A stretch of 64,000 bases of DNA. It comes from CAIQQQ01 sp040399685. Its GTDB lineage: Bacteria > Pseudomonadota > Alphaproteobacteria > Acetobacterales > Acetobacteraceae. Position numbers and translations under genes: made by a program. The notes beneath the pieces were generated by a model that saw only the letters and a program-made list of their open reading frames with translations, did not search any database and was not told the DNA's origin. The stretch covers positions 70,625 through 134,624 of the forward strand of contig JBBART010000013.1 of the NCBI GenBank assembly GCA_040399685.1, given 5' to 3'. This document shows positions 52,215 through 61,094 of this stretch, one piece after another (position 1 is the first letter of the stretch; each line of letters starts with the position of its first letter).

Positions 52215-53668
52215 ATGATTTGAACGGCATGCGCCGTAATTTCGACCAAATGTTGCGGCCCGTGATCTGGATCCATGTGTCTGGGGTTTGCCTGGCCGCC
52301 TGGGCCTGCGGTAATGACTGGGTGTGGCTTGGTCTCGTGGCCGCCGCCGTGGCCGCCGTCGCCAGCATCGGCGTGATGCGCGCCGCTGGCGAGAAATCAA
52401 CACGGCTGACAAATGCCGTCGCTATGATTGCCATGGTTTCCCTGGTGCTGGCCGGCTGCCGGGGCAGTGTCTGGCAGTCTAATGTCCACATGTATTACTT
52501 CGCCATGCTTGCCGTGCTGACCGCCTATTGTGACCGGGACGTGATCCTGGCCGGAGCCACCGCCACGGCGACACATCATCTGGCGCTGAACTTCCTGATG
52601 CCGGCATTGGTCTTTCCTGGCGGCGCTGATCTCGCGCGCGTCGTTCTGCATGCCACGATTTTGATTGCTGAAACCGGTGCGTTGGTATGGATTGCGACGC
52701 GGATCGAAAGCCTGTTCGTGGTGGCAGCCGGCCACGTGGTCACGGCCAACGCGGCCTTGACGGATGCGACCAAGGCCCAGGCCGCAGGCGAGATTTTGCA
52801 GCGCAAGATGGATGACAGCCGGAAATCCACCCTCAGCGACGTGGCGCGCCAATTGGAGCAAGATCTTCAGGGGGCTGTGGAAGCGCTGTCCGCAGCCACG
52901 CAAAACCTGGAAGGGCGTTCATCCAGCCTGAGCGACAACGCTGCCTCCACGGGCAACGAGAGCCAAAAGGCATCTGAACAAGGGGCCGCCACGCTGGTGG
53001 AAATGCAGGCGGTGGCGGTGGCGGTCGAGGAATTGACCCGCTCGATCCACGAGATTGACCGCCAGATCGGCGCTGCGGCCGAAACGGGCCGCCGAACCAA
53101 CGTCCAGGTGTGCGCCACAAGAGACGCGATCACCACATTGTCCGGCGAGGCCGCGGGCATTGGCGATGTGGTGAAACTGATCAACGACATTGCCGCCCAG
53201 ACCAACCTCCTCGCCCTGAACGCCACCATCGAGGCGGCACGGGCAGGCGATGCCGGCAAAGGCTTTGCCGTGGTGGCTGGCGAGGTGAAGGACCTGGCAG
53301 CCCAGACGGCGCGTGCGACAGGCCAGATCCAGAGCCAGATCGCAGCACTTCAATCCGGCACCGCCAACGCAGTGGATGCAATCGCACTGATTGCCAGCAT
53401 GATCGGTGACATCAACGACGTCACGAACGCGGTCGTTGCCGTTGTGTCCGAGCAGCAGGCCGCCACGATGGGAATGTCTCGAAGTGCGCAATCGGCTGCC
53501 ATCGGGGTGAACACGATGGCCCAACGCATGGCGAGCGCTGCCATTGTGGCAAAAGAGACAAGCGAGCTTGCGGCGGCTGTGTCAAACGATGTGATCCTGG
53601 TGGATAGAACCACCACGACCCTGGCGGAAGGTGTTGTTGCCGTGATTTCCCAACTCCGCACGGCCTAG
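52211..53668 (+). CDS. Methyl-accepting chemotaxis protein with polytopic membrane sensor
   Basis: About 485 aa from GTG 52211. The N-terminal ~180 residues hold about six helices (VWLGLVAAAVAAVASIGVMR; HMYYFAMLAVLTAYCDRDVI; THHLALNFLMPALVF), unlike the usual periplasmic sensor. The cytoplasmic part has the MCP signaling hairpin with the glutamate-rich tip region INDIAAQTNLLALNATIEAA, RAGDAGKGFAVVAGEVKDLA. His and Tyr in HMYYF and THHL may bind a metal or ligand. Co-translated with the small membrane gene upstream. Confidence 0.9.
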   Translation: MNDLNGMRRNFDQMLRPVIWIHVSGVCLAAWACGNDWVWLGLVAAAVAAVASIGVMRAAGEKSTRLTNAVAMIAMVSLVLAGCRGSVWQSNVHMYYFAMLAVLTAYCDRDVILAGATATATHHLALNFLMPALVFPGGADLARVVLHATILIAETGALVWIATRIESLFVVAAGHVVTANAALTDATKAQAAGEILQRKMDDSRKSTLSDVARQLEQDLQGAVEALSAATQNLEGRSSSLSDNAASTGNESQKASEQGAATLVEMQAVAVAVEELTRSIHEIDRQIGAAAETGRRTNVQVCATRDAITTLSGEAAGIGDVVKLINDIAAQTNLLALNATIEAARAGDAGKGFAVVAGEVKDLAAQTARATGQIQSQIAALQSGTANAVDAIALIASMIGDINDVTNAVVAVVSEQQAATMGMSRSAQSAAIGVNTMAQRMASAAIVAKETSELAAAVSNDVILVDRTTTTLAEGVVAVISQLRTA

Positions 53669-53751
53669 CCGCAGAGTGCGACGACGCCGGTGAACGGGTG
53701 AACCAACTTTTTCGTCTCAGGCGAGGTTGGATGCGAAATGTCTTACCCAGG

Positions 53752-55350
53752 CTAGACCTTCATTGGCTCCGGCTCGACGACTGGGTCCGTCGTGATCGGC
53801 GACGGGGGCACCGACGAGGCCGGCGGCTCATAGGTATGGTCAAACGGCATTTCGTCCGTGTCGAGGTTGGGGTTGTCGTCCTGGGTGGCGACCAGTTCGT
53901 GCGCCTCGGAGACCGAATTCACGCTTGGCATCGAGCCGAGCAGCGGGCGTCCGGCCGTCTCCTTCAGGAAGAAGATTGCGACCCCGCCGATGACGGACGT
54001 GGCCATCAGGTAGTAGGCCGGCATCATATCGTTGCCTGTCGTTGCGATCAGTGCCGCGATAATGAAAGGCGTGGTGCCGCCGAAGATGGCGACAGCGAAA
54101 TTATACGCGATTCCCATCGCGCCGTAGCGACTTTCGGTCGGGAACAGCGCCGGCAGGGCTGAGGCGAGGTTCGCGACGTAGAACGTAACAGGCAGGGCGA
54201 TCAGGGCCAGGCCGAGCAGGGTTGTCCAGATCTCTCCGATGCCGATCAGCATGAATGCAGGGATCGATAGCACGATGGCGGTGGCTGCACCCATCCAGAG
54301 CACCGGGCGGCGACCGATCTTGTCTGAGAGGCGTCCTGTCAACGGGATACACAACGACATGATGACCAGGATCGGGATGGTCAGCAGCGTTCCGTGCAAC
54401 TCATTGTAGCCCATGGTCGCGGTCAGATATGTCGGCATGTAAGAGGTGAGGGCGTAGCCCAGGCTGTTCGCGGCCGCGACCAGGATCATGGCGACAATGA
54501 TCCCGCGCCAGTGCTCCTTGAAGGTGTTGACCGGGCCGTTGGATGCTGCCGGTTCGTTGTCCGATGACGCATCTGTGGCGGCAAGTTCCTTGGCATCCAT
54601 TGTCGCCTGGAAGGTTGGAGATTCCTTGATCTTCATTCGGAACCAGATGGCGATCATACCCAGCGGTCCGCCGATCAGGAACGGGATGCGCCAACCCCAT
54701 TCCTCCATCACTGACTGTTCCAAGCTGACCTGCAGGATCGAGACGAGTGTGGCGCCGATCGCAAAGCCGAGGTAACTGCCCATGTCGAGCAGGCTTGCGA
54801 AGAAACCGCGGTGCTTGTCTGGCGAGTACTCGCTGACGAATGTGGTTGCCCCGGCGTATTCGCCGCCAGTGGAGAAGCCCTGGACAATCTTGGTAAACAC
54901 GAGGAGCGCGGCGGCGAGCATGCCGACCATCTCGTAGCTGGGCAATATACCTGCCGCGAACGTGGATACGGCCATCAAAATCAGTGTCATCGACAGCACC
55001 TTCTGGCGGCCGATCTTGTCTCCAAGCCAGCCGAAGAACACACCTCCGAGCGGACGGGCGATAAAGGTGGCGGCAAACGTGCCGAGCAGGAACAGCGTCT
55101 GCACAGTTTTGTCGGCTTGGGGCAGGAACACTGGGCCTATCGTCGTTATGAGATAGCCGAACACGCCGACATCGTACCACTCCATCGTATTTCCAACGAT
55201 GGTGCCGCCGAGGGCCTTCTTCAGCCTTGCCTGGTCAACCACGTTGATGTGGGAGACTTTTAATCGACGCTTCAGGAGAGGTTTCTGCATCTTGCCGGCG
55301 GCGGGGGCGGTATTGGCATTCGTATCGGTCTTGCTCGTGGTTTTGGGCAT
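53752..55350 (-). CDS. MFS transporter, ProP-like (metabolite:H+ symporter family)
   Basis: About 532 aa with 12 predicted helices. The signature DRxGRR-type loops appear as GWLGDKIGRQKVLSMTL and GRLSDKIGRRPVLWMGA, and the family start is GTIVGNTMEWYDVGVFGYL. RPLGGVFFGWLGDKIGR and QGFSTGGEYAGATTF are typical of ProP, KgtP and ShiA relatives. The C-terminal ~60 residues are a Pro/Glu-rich tail (EMPFDHTYEPPASSVPPSP), longer than usual. ProP takes up proline/betaine; related members carry dicarboxylates or shikimate. The cargo is unknown here. Confidence 0.9.
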   Translation of the reverse strand: MPKTTSKTDTNANTAPAAGKMQKPLLKRRLKVSHINVVDQARLKKALGGTIVGNTMEWYDVGVFGYLITTIGPVFLPQADKTVQTLFLLGTFAATFIARPLGGVFFGWLGDKIGRQKVLSMTLILMAVSTFAAGILPSYEMVGMLAAALLVFTKIVQGFSTGGEYAGATTFVSEYSPDKHRGFFASLLDMGSYLGFAIGATLVSILQVSLEQSVMEEWGWRIPFLIGGPLGMIAIWFRMKIKESPTFQATMDAKELAATDASSDNEPAASNGPVNTFKEHWRGIIVAMILVAAANSLGYALTSYMPTYLTATMGYNELHGTLLTIPILVIMSLCIPLTGRLSDKIGRRPVLWMGAATAIVLSIPAFMLIGIGEIWTTLLGLALIALPVTFYVANLASALPALFPTESRYGAMGIAYNFAVAIFGGTTPFIIAALIATTGNDMMPAYYLMATSVIGGVAIFFLKETAGRPLLGSMPSVNSVSEAHELVATQDDNPNLDTDEMPFDHTYEPPASSVPPSPITTDPVVEPEPMKV

Positions 55351-55606
55351 GGAGCATCTCTCGTGGAGTTCGTATTTTTACGAAAAGGGCGGCCTGAAAA
55401 ATCGAGTGCAACGCCCTTTGCTGTCAGGTGCCGCCATGCCAAGAATTAAGCCTTGTCTGACGACCCGTTTCGTATCGGTTCCAGTGCTGAACGCCTTTGC
55501 CGTGCTCTCAGTTCCATGATCGTGTCCCAGCACGTGATGTGGGAGCAGTTGCATCGTTGCAGGGTTGAGCTTCTCGATCAGGCTGCCAATGCTGACAGGC
55601 TAACGG

Positions 55607-55638
55607 CTGGATCATCGCTCAACGGTGCGATGATCCAG
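55607..55638. repeat. Perfect 12-bp inverted repeat at the transposase end
   Basis: CTGGATCATCGC (55607-55618) is the exact complement of GCGATGATCCAG (55627-55638), loop TCAACGGT. It overlaps the last codons and stop of the IS256-type fragment. It may end the transposase transcript or be a fold-back created by the rearrangement that made this end. Confidence 0.6.
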
Positions 55639-56268
55639 TGTCATGTAGCGGGCACGCTGGACTGCCCATTCGTCGTTCTGTTCGAGTAGCAAGGCGCCGA
55701 TCAGGCGGATGACGGCCGCTTCGTTGGGGAAGATGCCGACAACGTCGCTGCGCCTTTTGATCTCGTGGTTCAGGCGCTCGATCGGGTTAGTCGAATGGAT
55801 TTTGGCCCGGTGTTGCGCGGGGAAGCCCATGTATGCCAGCACATCTGCTTCAGCATCATCCATCAAGGCCGCCAATTTCGACACACGTGGGCGCAATTCG
55901 TCAGCCACGTGTCGCCATTGCTTGCGTGCTCCGGCCGCGTCGTCCATCGCAAACGCGGTGCCCACCCAGGCCGAGACGATGCGCCGTTGGGTCTTGCCCG
56001 CATGCGCGATGGCATTTCGCATGAAGTGCACGCGGCATCGCTGCCAGGTGGCGCTGAGTATCTTGGTGATGGCGGCCTTCAGCCCGTCATGCGCGTCCGA
56101 CACCACCAGCTTGACGCCACGCAGACCGCGCCTGGCCAGCGAGCGCAGGAACTCGACCCAGAATGGCTCGGCCTCGCTGTGGCCAACGGTCATGTCAAGC
56201 ACCTCGCGTCTGCCATCGCTGTTGACGCCCACGGCGATGATGACGGCAACCGAGACGATGTGGTGGTC
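55612..56268 (-). pseudogene. IS256-family transposase fragment (C-terminal part)
   Basis: The recognisable part is ~219 residues, from HHIVSVAVIIAVGVNSDGRR to the stop. Diagnostic IS256 blocks are VKLVVSDAHDGLKAAITKIL (second catalytic Asp), ATWQRCRVHFMRNAIAHAGK and HSTNPIERLNHEIKRRSDVV (with the catalytic Glu), then GALLLEQNDEWAVQRARYM. The N-terminal ~180 residues and first Asp are missing. At about 56265-56277 it gives way to an IS3 piece in the opposite direction. Not functional. Confidence 0.85.
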
Positions 56269-56276
56269 ACGCCGCC

Positions 56277-57059
56277 TACCGCTCGCGTCGTGCACCGGAC
56301 ACCGCGTTGCGCGCGCGCCTGCGCAGCCTGGCCGAGACGCGGCGCCGCTTCGGCTATCGGCGGCTGTTCGTGCTGTTGCGTCGGGAGGGTGAGCGCGCTG
56401 GCAAGAACCGGATCTATCGGCTGTATCGCGAAGAAGGGCTGACAGTGCGCAAGCGGAGCGCCCTCCGCCGGGCTGTGGGCACGCGGGCGCCGATCCTGGT
56501 TGAAGCAAGGATCAACGCGCGCTGGTCGTTGGATTTTGTGCATGACCAGTTTGCCTGTGGCCGACGGTTTCGCGTCTTCAACGTGGTCGACGACGTCAGC
56601 CGGGAGTGCCTGGCAGCGATCCCAGACACCTCGATCTCTGGGCGACGGGTGGCACGTGAACTCAGCAGGCTCATCACCTTGCGCGGCAAGCCTGGCATGA
56701 TCGTCAGCGACAACGGCACCGAGTTCACGTCCACAGCGATCCTGGCGTGGGCGGCAGAGCACGGCGTCGCCCGGCATTACATCGCGCCGGGCAAGCCGAC
56801 GCAGAACGGATTTGTGGAAAGTTTCAATGGCCGGATGCGCGCCGGACTGCTCAACGAAACGCTGTTCTTCGGGTTGGATCATGCGCGCCAAAAGCTGGCC
56901 GCCTGGGCCCAGGACTACAATACCAAGCGGCCGCATTCATCGATCGGCTATCAAACGCCTGTGGCCCATGCGTCACGATTGACAGCAGCCGAACGGCACG
57001 TTGCCACACCCGCGCCGAAGGGCGTAACCCACATCGAAACTCTGGTCGCGGTTGTATGA
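56277..57059 (+). pseudogene. IS3-family transposase (OrfB) fragment, N-terminally truncated
   Basis: Begins mid-gene at about YRSRRAPDTALRARLRSLAE and continues to a stop at 57059 (about 260 aa). The catalytic triad is visible: Asp in ARWSLDFVHDQF, Asp in GMIVSDNGTEFTS and Glu in TQNGFVESFNGRM, the last two separated by 35 residues as in DDE(35). It ends RPHSSIGYQTPVAHASRL with the usual tail. OrfA and the N-terminal half are gone. The right end interrupts an integrase gene at ~57062. Confidence 0.85.
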
Positions 57060-57061
57060 AA

Positions 57062-57379
57062 GATCAGAGGCACGTCAGATGCGGCCATGGTGCTGAGCCA
57101 CTGACCCGCCAACGCCCTGACACGCCTGTCACTGAAGTTCATCAGCACGCCAGCGTCAGAGGCCCGTGCCGTCGCCAGCTTCGCCTCGATCTCCGCCAAT
57201 GCATCAGAGCCGTGGCGCTTCGCCTCGGATGAGTCGGAGGTCTTCAAGCTGGTCACCAACTCAACCCGACGCGCAAAGAGGCGCTCGGTCGTCGGTCGGA
57301 GTTTGATCGGTATGGCGACCCGGACGCGGTACACGCCGGTTCTTGGGTGCTTTGTCGGAGACGGCATTTCCAGACCCAT
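57062..57379 (-). pseudogene. Tyrosine-type integrase N-terminal fragment (DUF6538-like)
   Basis: From ATG 57379 the frame reads MGLEMPSPTKHPRTGVYRVR, VAIPIKLRPTTERLFARRVE, LVTSLKTSDSSEAKRHGSDA and LAEIEAKLATARASDAG, the N-terminal arm of DUF6538-type phage integrases. After about 106 codons homology ends at the IS3 right end and the SAM-like core-binding and catalytic domains are missing. ATG 57388 and 57367 are alternative starts. It marks the site of an integrated element. Confidence 0.75.
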
Positions 57380-57463
57380 CTGTATCACCCTTCTGTATCA
57401 CGGGGCGACCGGTTAGGCACTGAAAACGCTAAGTCTCCGACAACGCACGCCAATTCCCATCGA

Positions 57464-57484
57464 TGGCTGGGGGACCTGGATTCG
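57464..57484 (-). repeat. tRNA 3'-end-like 21-bp sequence (candidate att remnant)
   Basis: The plus strand reads TGGCTGGGGGACCTGG and continues ATTCG; on the minus strand it ends in CCA after a T-arm-like CGAATCC, as the 3' end of a tRNA (Gln-like acceptor TCCCCCA). No D-arm or anticodon arm follows, so it is not a tRNA. Tyrosine integrases commonly recombine at tRNA 3' ends; it lies 85 bases from the integrase fragment start. The role is inferred. Confidence 0.5.
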
Positions 57485-57872
57485 GAGCAGCCGAATCGTC
57501 CCTCAGCAAAATCAATACGTTCCGAGTGACATGCAACGGGTCCTTCCACTTTGTGGAACACTTCCAAGGGTCAGTCAACTGGAACAACCCTAAACGTTAC
57601 GATATAGCAAGGGGACACATCGACATTCCGCCCTCCAGTCATGCCGCGATGAATTGATTTCCTATACGATCAAAGCTGAGCGCGCGCCGGCGCCGGTGAT
57701 TAGATAAAGTTGTGATGATCGGTCGTGGTGCGGTTGGCGCAAATGGACCGTTTTGAGCCTGCGGCGACGTGGGTCGCCCGGTTGGTCAAAATTTCGTTGA
57801 TCGTTGCACCGCTAACTTGCCAGCGGATGCGTTACCAAAACCCATTCGCCCTTGCGATTGGAGGTGAGACAA
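57485..57872. other. Gene-free stretch upstream of the 57873 gene
   Basis: No gene with support is visible in these 388 bases. A small open frame at 57463-57657 lacks a start with a ribosome site and reads as noise. The DNA is lower in GC than the left part of the window and probably belongs to the integrated element. The final 13 bases carry the strong GGAGGTGA for the next gene. Confidence 0.5.
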
Positions 57873-59480
57873 ATGTCAAGACCAATGCAGTTCCGCGGTC
57901 GCTCTAAGCGCATATCCGTGCGCGCGGCTGAGGACATTTCCAGCCGTGCAGAAGCTTCGAGACCTCTGGTCCTTGAGGACCTGACCAAAATCGTAAGGCA
58001 TCGGTCTGGCCAAATCACGGGTGCACAGGTGGCCACGGCAGCTGCACTGATGGCAGCAATACAACCGGGCACTTCTGCCGCGACTCTGTCGGACTGGCTT
58101 GACCAAGTCGGCGCAACATCGCCGATCTGCGTGGAGGATGCGATGGATCTGGCGTTGAAGATCGAACCGAACATCCCGGCCGTGCGAAGCGCATTCAACG
58201 TCACAGAACGGGAAGCAGTTGATCTATCCCTTTCCAAGCTGGTGTCAGAACGTCTGCGGTCGACCCGGAGGCGTCGTGATGAGGGTATTTCAGAACAAGG
58301 CGTATCATCCTCCAGCAATGCGACGTCCTCAGCTAGAGCGCCACAATGGCATGCTGAGGGTGTCAGCAGAGCGACTTGGTATCGACGACAGGCTAACGCC
58401 CCAGTAGCGGCCGTGAGAGACGCCGCGAGGGACGCGACAGGCTTGGTGCTCGCGGTGGGCAAGCCATGGATCGCGGCAGGCATCAGCCGCACCGCCTGGT
58501 ATCGTCGCCAGCGCGCAGCCTCTCCAAAATCTGGTGGTGATGAGACGTCCGATAAGATTCCGCGCGACCAGATCGGGTGCACGCGCGCCTTTCTTTCTCA
58601 TTATAGGGTCGTCGCAAGTCTCAGGTCGTGTTTCGCTCGACCTGCCCGGTCGAGCCTGCCGACGGCGGAGGGACGCCGACTGGACGTGCTGGCCGAGAAA
58701 TATGGCTATCGATGGTCGATGCTCGCGCGAGGGGATCGCCCAGACCTTTGGTATGATCCCCCGACGACACAGCTCGATGTTGAAGAGCTACAGGAATTCG
58801 ACATCGCCGTAAGCATCGCCGTCGCTGCCGAACAGCGCCGCGAAGCCGTTCATCGCTCCCGCGCCCGAAAGGCTGATGCGGAGAAGCCAAACTTGGGGCG
58901 GGGAGTAAGCGCTTCTCCATCGGTGGATCCGCAAGCGTGCCCTAGAAGAGTCTCCCCAGCGGTGTGGGCGGAAGTGCCCACGGAATTGCGTCAGCGAGTC
59001 AAACGCCACGCTGGACTACTTTTTCTCCAAGGCCATAAGCCTGATGCTGCAATCGCGTTGGCTGTGGAAGAAGCGGCGCGTGAGGCTGCTGCTGAGGCTG
59101 CGATAGAAGCTGCTTTGCCTGCTCCACCCGATTGGATTGCTGCCGCTGCAAGGCGACACTGGATGCGCCCCACGGCCGACGCTGTAGCGAACGCCAAGGC
59201 AGACTTCAAAGATGAGTTTGTGCAGATGGAAGTTGCGCGGGCCAAAGTGACCGCTGCAATAGACATTGCCGATCCACCAGTGAGGCTTTCCGATGTTTCT
59301 CAGGTCATAGAGGCCGCTGCAATGCTGATGATCGGGTGGCCACACAGCCCACCCGGGCACGCCATCAACGTAGCTCGACACAGCGTCAATCTGACGCAGC
59401 CTCCCAAAATCGTGCAGAAGCCTTTGCTAGGACAGACTGACCGCCTGGCCGACGGCACCCGATTAACCGGCCGTGGATAG
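57873..59480 (+). CDS. Unrecognised protein with two helix-turn-helix-like repeats, about 535 aa
   Basis: The start ATG 57873 has GGAGGTGA five bases upstream, a strong ribosome site. Two near-copies of a short motif occur 40 residues apart: WHAEGVSRATWYRRQ (~159-173) and WIAAGISRTAWYRRQ (~199-213), a pattern seen in DNA-binding HTHs of mobile-element proteins. Later come GRRLDVLAEKYGYRWSMLAR, RPDLWYDPPTTQLDVEELQE, PTELRQRVKRHAGLLFLQGH and an Ala/Glu-rich helix (AAREAAAEAAIEAAL). No catalytic motif found. Base use is less GC-rich than housekeeping genes. No frameshift detected. Likely a mobile-element gene. Confidence 0.65.
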   Translation: MSRPMQFRGRSKRISVRAAEDISSRAEASRPLVLEDLTKIVRHRSGQITGAQVATAAALMAAIQPGTSAATLSDWLDQVGATSPICVEDAMDLALKIEPNIPAVRSAFNVTEREAVDLSLSKLVSERLRSTRRRRDEGISEQGVSSSSNATSSARAPQWHAEGVSRATWYRRQANAPVAAVRDAARDATGLVLAVGKPWIAAGISRTAWYRRQRAASPKSGGDETSDKIPRDQIGCTRAFLSHYRVVASLRSCFARPARSSLPTAEGRRLDVLAEKYGYRWSMLARGDRPDLWYDPPTTQLDVEELQEFDIAVSIAVAAEQRREAVHRSRARKADAEKPNLGRGVSASPSVDPQACPRRVSPAVWAEVPTELRQRVKRHAGLLFLQGHKPDAAIALAVEEAAREAAAEAAIEAALPAPPDWIAAAARRHWMRPTADAVANAKADFKDEFVQMEVARAKVTAAIDIADPPVRLSDVSQVIEAAAMLMIGWPHSPPGHAINVARHSVNLTQPPKIVQKPLLGQTDRLADGTRLTGRG

Positions 59481-59662
59481 ATCTGAAGGCGGCGCCCGAA
59501 TGTAGGTGTGCTTCAGATTTTGCTTCTTTGAAGGCACCATATTCAATCTGGATCTGTTAATCGAGAGGCGAGGGGACGGCCAGGTGCAGTGGACGCCGCA
59601 AGAGCCTTCTTTGATTTTCCCGACAGCATCTGAGGCAAATAAATAGGCAGGCGCTGTAACTT

Positions 59663-60910
59663 CTAATTGCCGATCTCCGTCAGCACTATCAAATTCCGCA
59701 CGGAGATGCGCTGCCGTTCGGTACCGCGCTCCGCGGCGACCTTGATCTCTTGCATGCAACGCCGTTCCGCGCCGTCCTCGAAGATTCGCACCTCCCGCCA
59801 CGGCTGGTCAGCCATCAGCATATCGAGATAAACTGCATGCTGGAATGTCACGTCGAAGCCACCCTCGGCGTCGTTGAAGGAGATGAGGGGAACCATGTGG
59901 TGATCGTCGCGACCGTATACGACGAGCTGCAGGCCTCGAGGCATGTTCGTGCGCGGCGAGGGATCCTCACCGATGCGGCCCACCGTTACCATGTTTTCGA
60001 CGGAACGCAGTGTCGGATCCGTTGCCAGGATCTTCTGTGCGAGGGAAAAATCGTCGTCGCGCGAATAGATGAAGCGGCTGGACGACCGGACCTGCAGCTC
60101 GTTGAGGAAAGCCGTCGTGCCGCAGCGGCCAAGCGTGGTCGGCGTCCCGTTCGTTAAAGAATCGTGCAAGTCGGCGCACTGAGTCCGAAACGGCTCATCG
60201 AGGGCGTCGCCCAGTGCGAAGCCATCCTCTATCCGGCGGCCGAACGTTGGGCACATATATGCCAAGATGAGGTCGGCCGCGATCGGCCAATACACCTCGA
60301 TACCTGGTGACGACAGTGTAGTGTCGCCGTAGGGATTTGGGTTATAGCGGACGATGGGATTGTCTGAGATCCAGAACGACGTGCCAAGCTCGGGCTTGAT
60401 GAGGAGAAGGTCCCTTGTAACTAAGATGTCCCGCTGGTGCTCGCGCTCATGCAGCGCGTTCCGCGCCATCGCACGGGCAGCTTGCTCGTCCATCACCGGC
60501 GGCTCCCCCTGAATGAGGCCGATGCGCCCGAACTCAGCGAGAACGGCGCCAGTTACCGACCGTATGGTGGTGCGCAACATCTTGGTGCGCAGCAACTGCA
60601 CCGCTGCCGCGTCCGCCACGATAAGCCGGTCGGAGGCATCCAGGGCTGCGATAGTCCGCGCTGCCACCAGCCGCTCCAAAACGACAGCCATGGCGTCGTC
60701 GGCGTCATTAAAGTCCGCCTCAAAGTTGATTCGCTTGCCGTCGATGTTGACCGTGTTGAACCCGTTCTCCATGCCGGCACTCAGCACAGACGATGATCGC
60801 ACGGCATCGCACTGCTTGTCGTACACGTACAGGCTGCCGGTGGCGTTGTCCCCCTTGAACCTGCGGAGGATCGACTGCGGGACGAAATGATGCTTCTTTG
60901 ACTCAGCCAT
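59663..60910 (-). CDS. DUF4238-domain protein
   Basis: About 415 aa, starting MAESKKHHFVPQSILRRF. The KKHHFVPQ..LRRF opening is the DUF4238 signature. A central segment (LLRTKMLRTTIRSVTGAVLA; FWISDNPIVRYNPN with the conserved DNPxxR) and AADLILAYMCPTFGRR follow. The final third (QLVVYGRDDHHMVPLISFND) is distinctive. The function of DUF4238 is unproven; genes of the family are often carried by accessory islands. IS66 sits 126 bases upstream of its ATG and may have separated it from its promoter. Confidence 0.85.
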   Translation of the reverse strand: MAESKKHHFVPQSILRRFKGDNATGSLYVYDKQCDAVRSSSVLSAGMENGFNTVNIDGKRINFEADFNDADDAMAVVLERLVAARTIAALDASDRLIVADAAAVQLLRTKMLRTTIRSVTGAVLAEFGRIGLIQGEPPVMDEQAARAMARNALHEREHQRDILVTRDLLLIKPELGTSFWISDNPIVRYNPNPYGDTTLSSPGIEVYWPIAADLILAYMCPTFGRRIEDGFALGDALDEPFRTQCADLHDSLTNGTPTTLGRCGTTAFLNELQVRSSSRFIYSRDDDFSLAQKILATDPTLRSVENMVTVGRIGEDPSPRTNMPRGLQLVVYGRDDHHMVPLISFNDAEGGFDVTFQHAVYLDMLMADQPWREVRIFEDGAERRCMQEIKVAAERGTERQRISVRNLIVLTEIGN

Positions 60911-61027
60911 ACTTCACCATGGTGCTGTCGGCGCAGCGTATCGGCTCGGAGCGCCAGGCGAAAGCTGCTACGGCGATTTGGCAGTTCATAACCGGGCCTT
61001 TGGAACCGTTAAACGGCGTCATCTGTC

Positions 61028-61035
61028 GCGACTTC
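61028..61035. repeat. Left target-site duplication of the IS66 element
   Basis: GCGACTTC directly abuts the left terminal repeat; the same 8 bases follow the right terminal repeat at 63654-63661. IS66 elements make 8-bp duplications, so this is a direct footprint of the insertion. Confidence 0.95.
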
Positions 61036-61094
61036 GTAAGCGGAGTGACGGTAGCATCTTGCGAGACGGACGGGCGGCGTGATTGAAGCCGTGT

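Noticed and set aside
57464..57540. A complete tRNA at the CCA-like end
   Set aside because: No anticodon arm, D-arm or 5' acceptor strand can be built; only the 3' terminal 21 bases fit.
57463..57657. 64-codon frame after the att-like sequence
   Set aside because: No ribosome site, no homology, and it overlaps the tRNA-end-like sequence.
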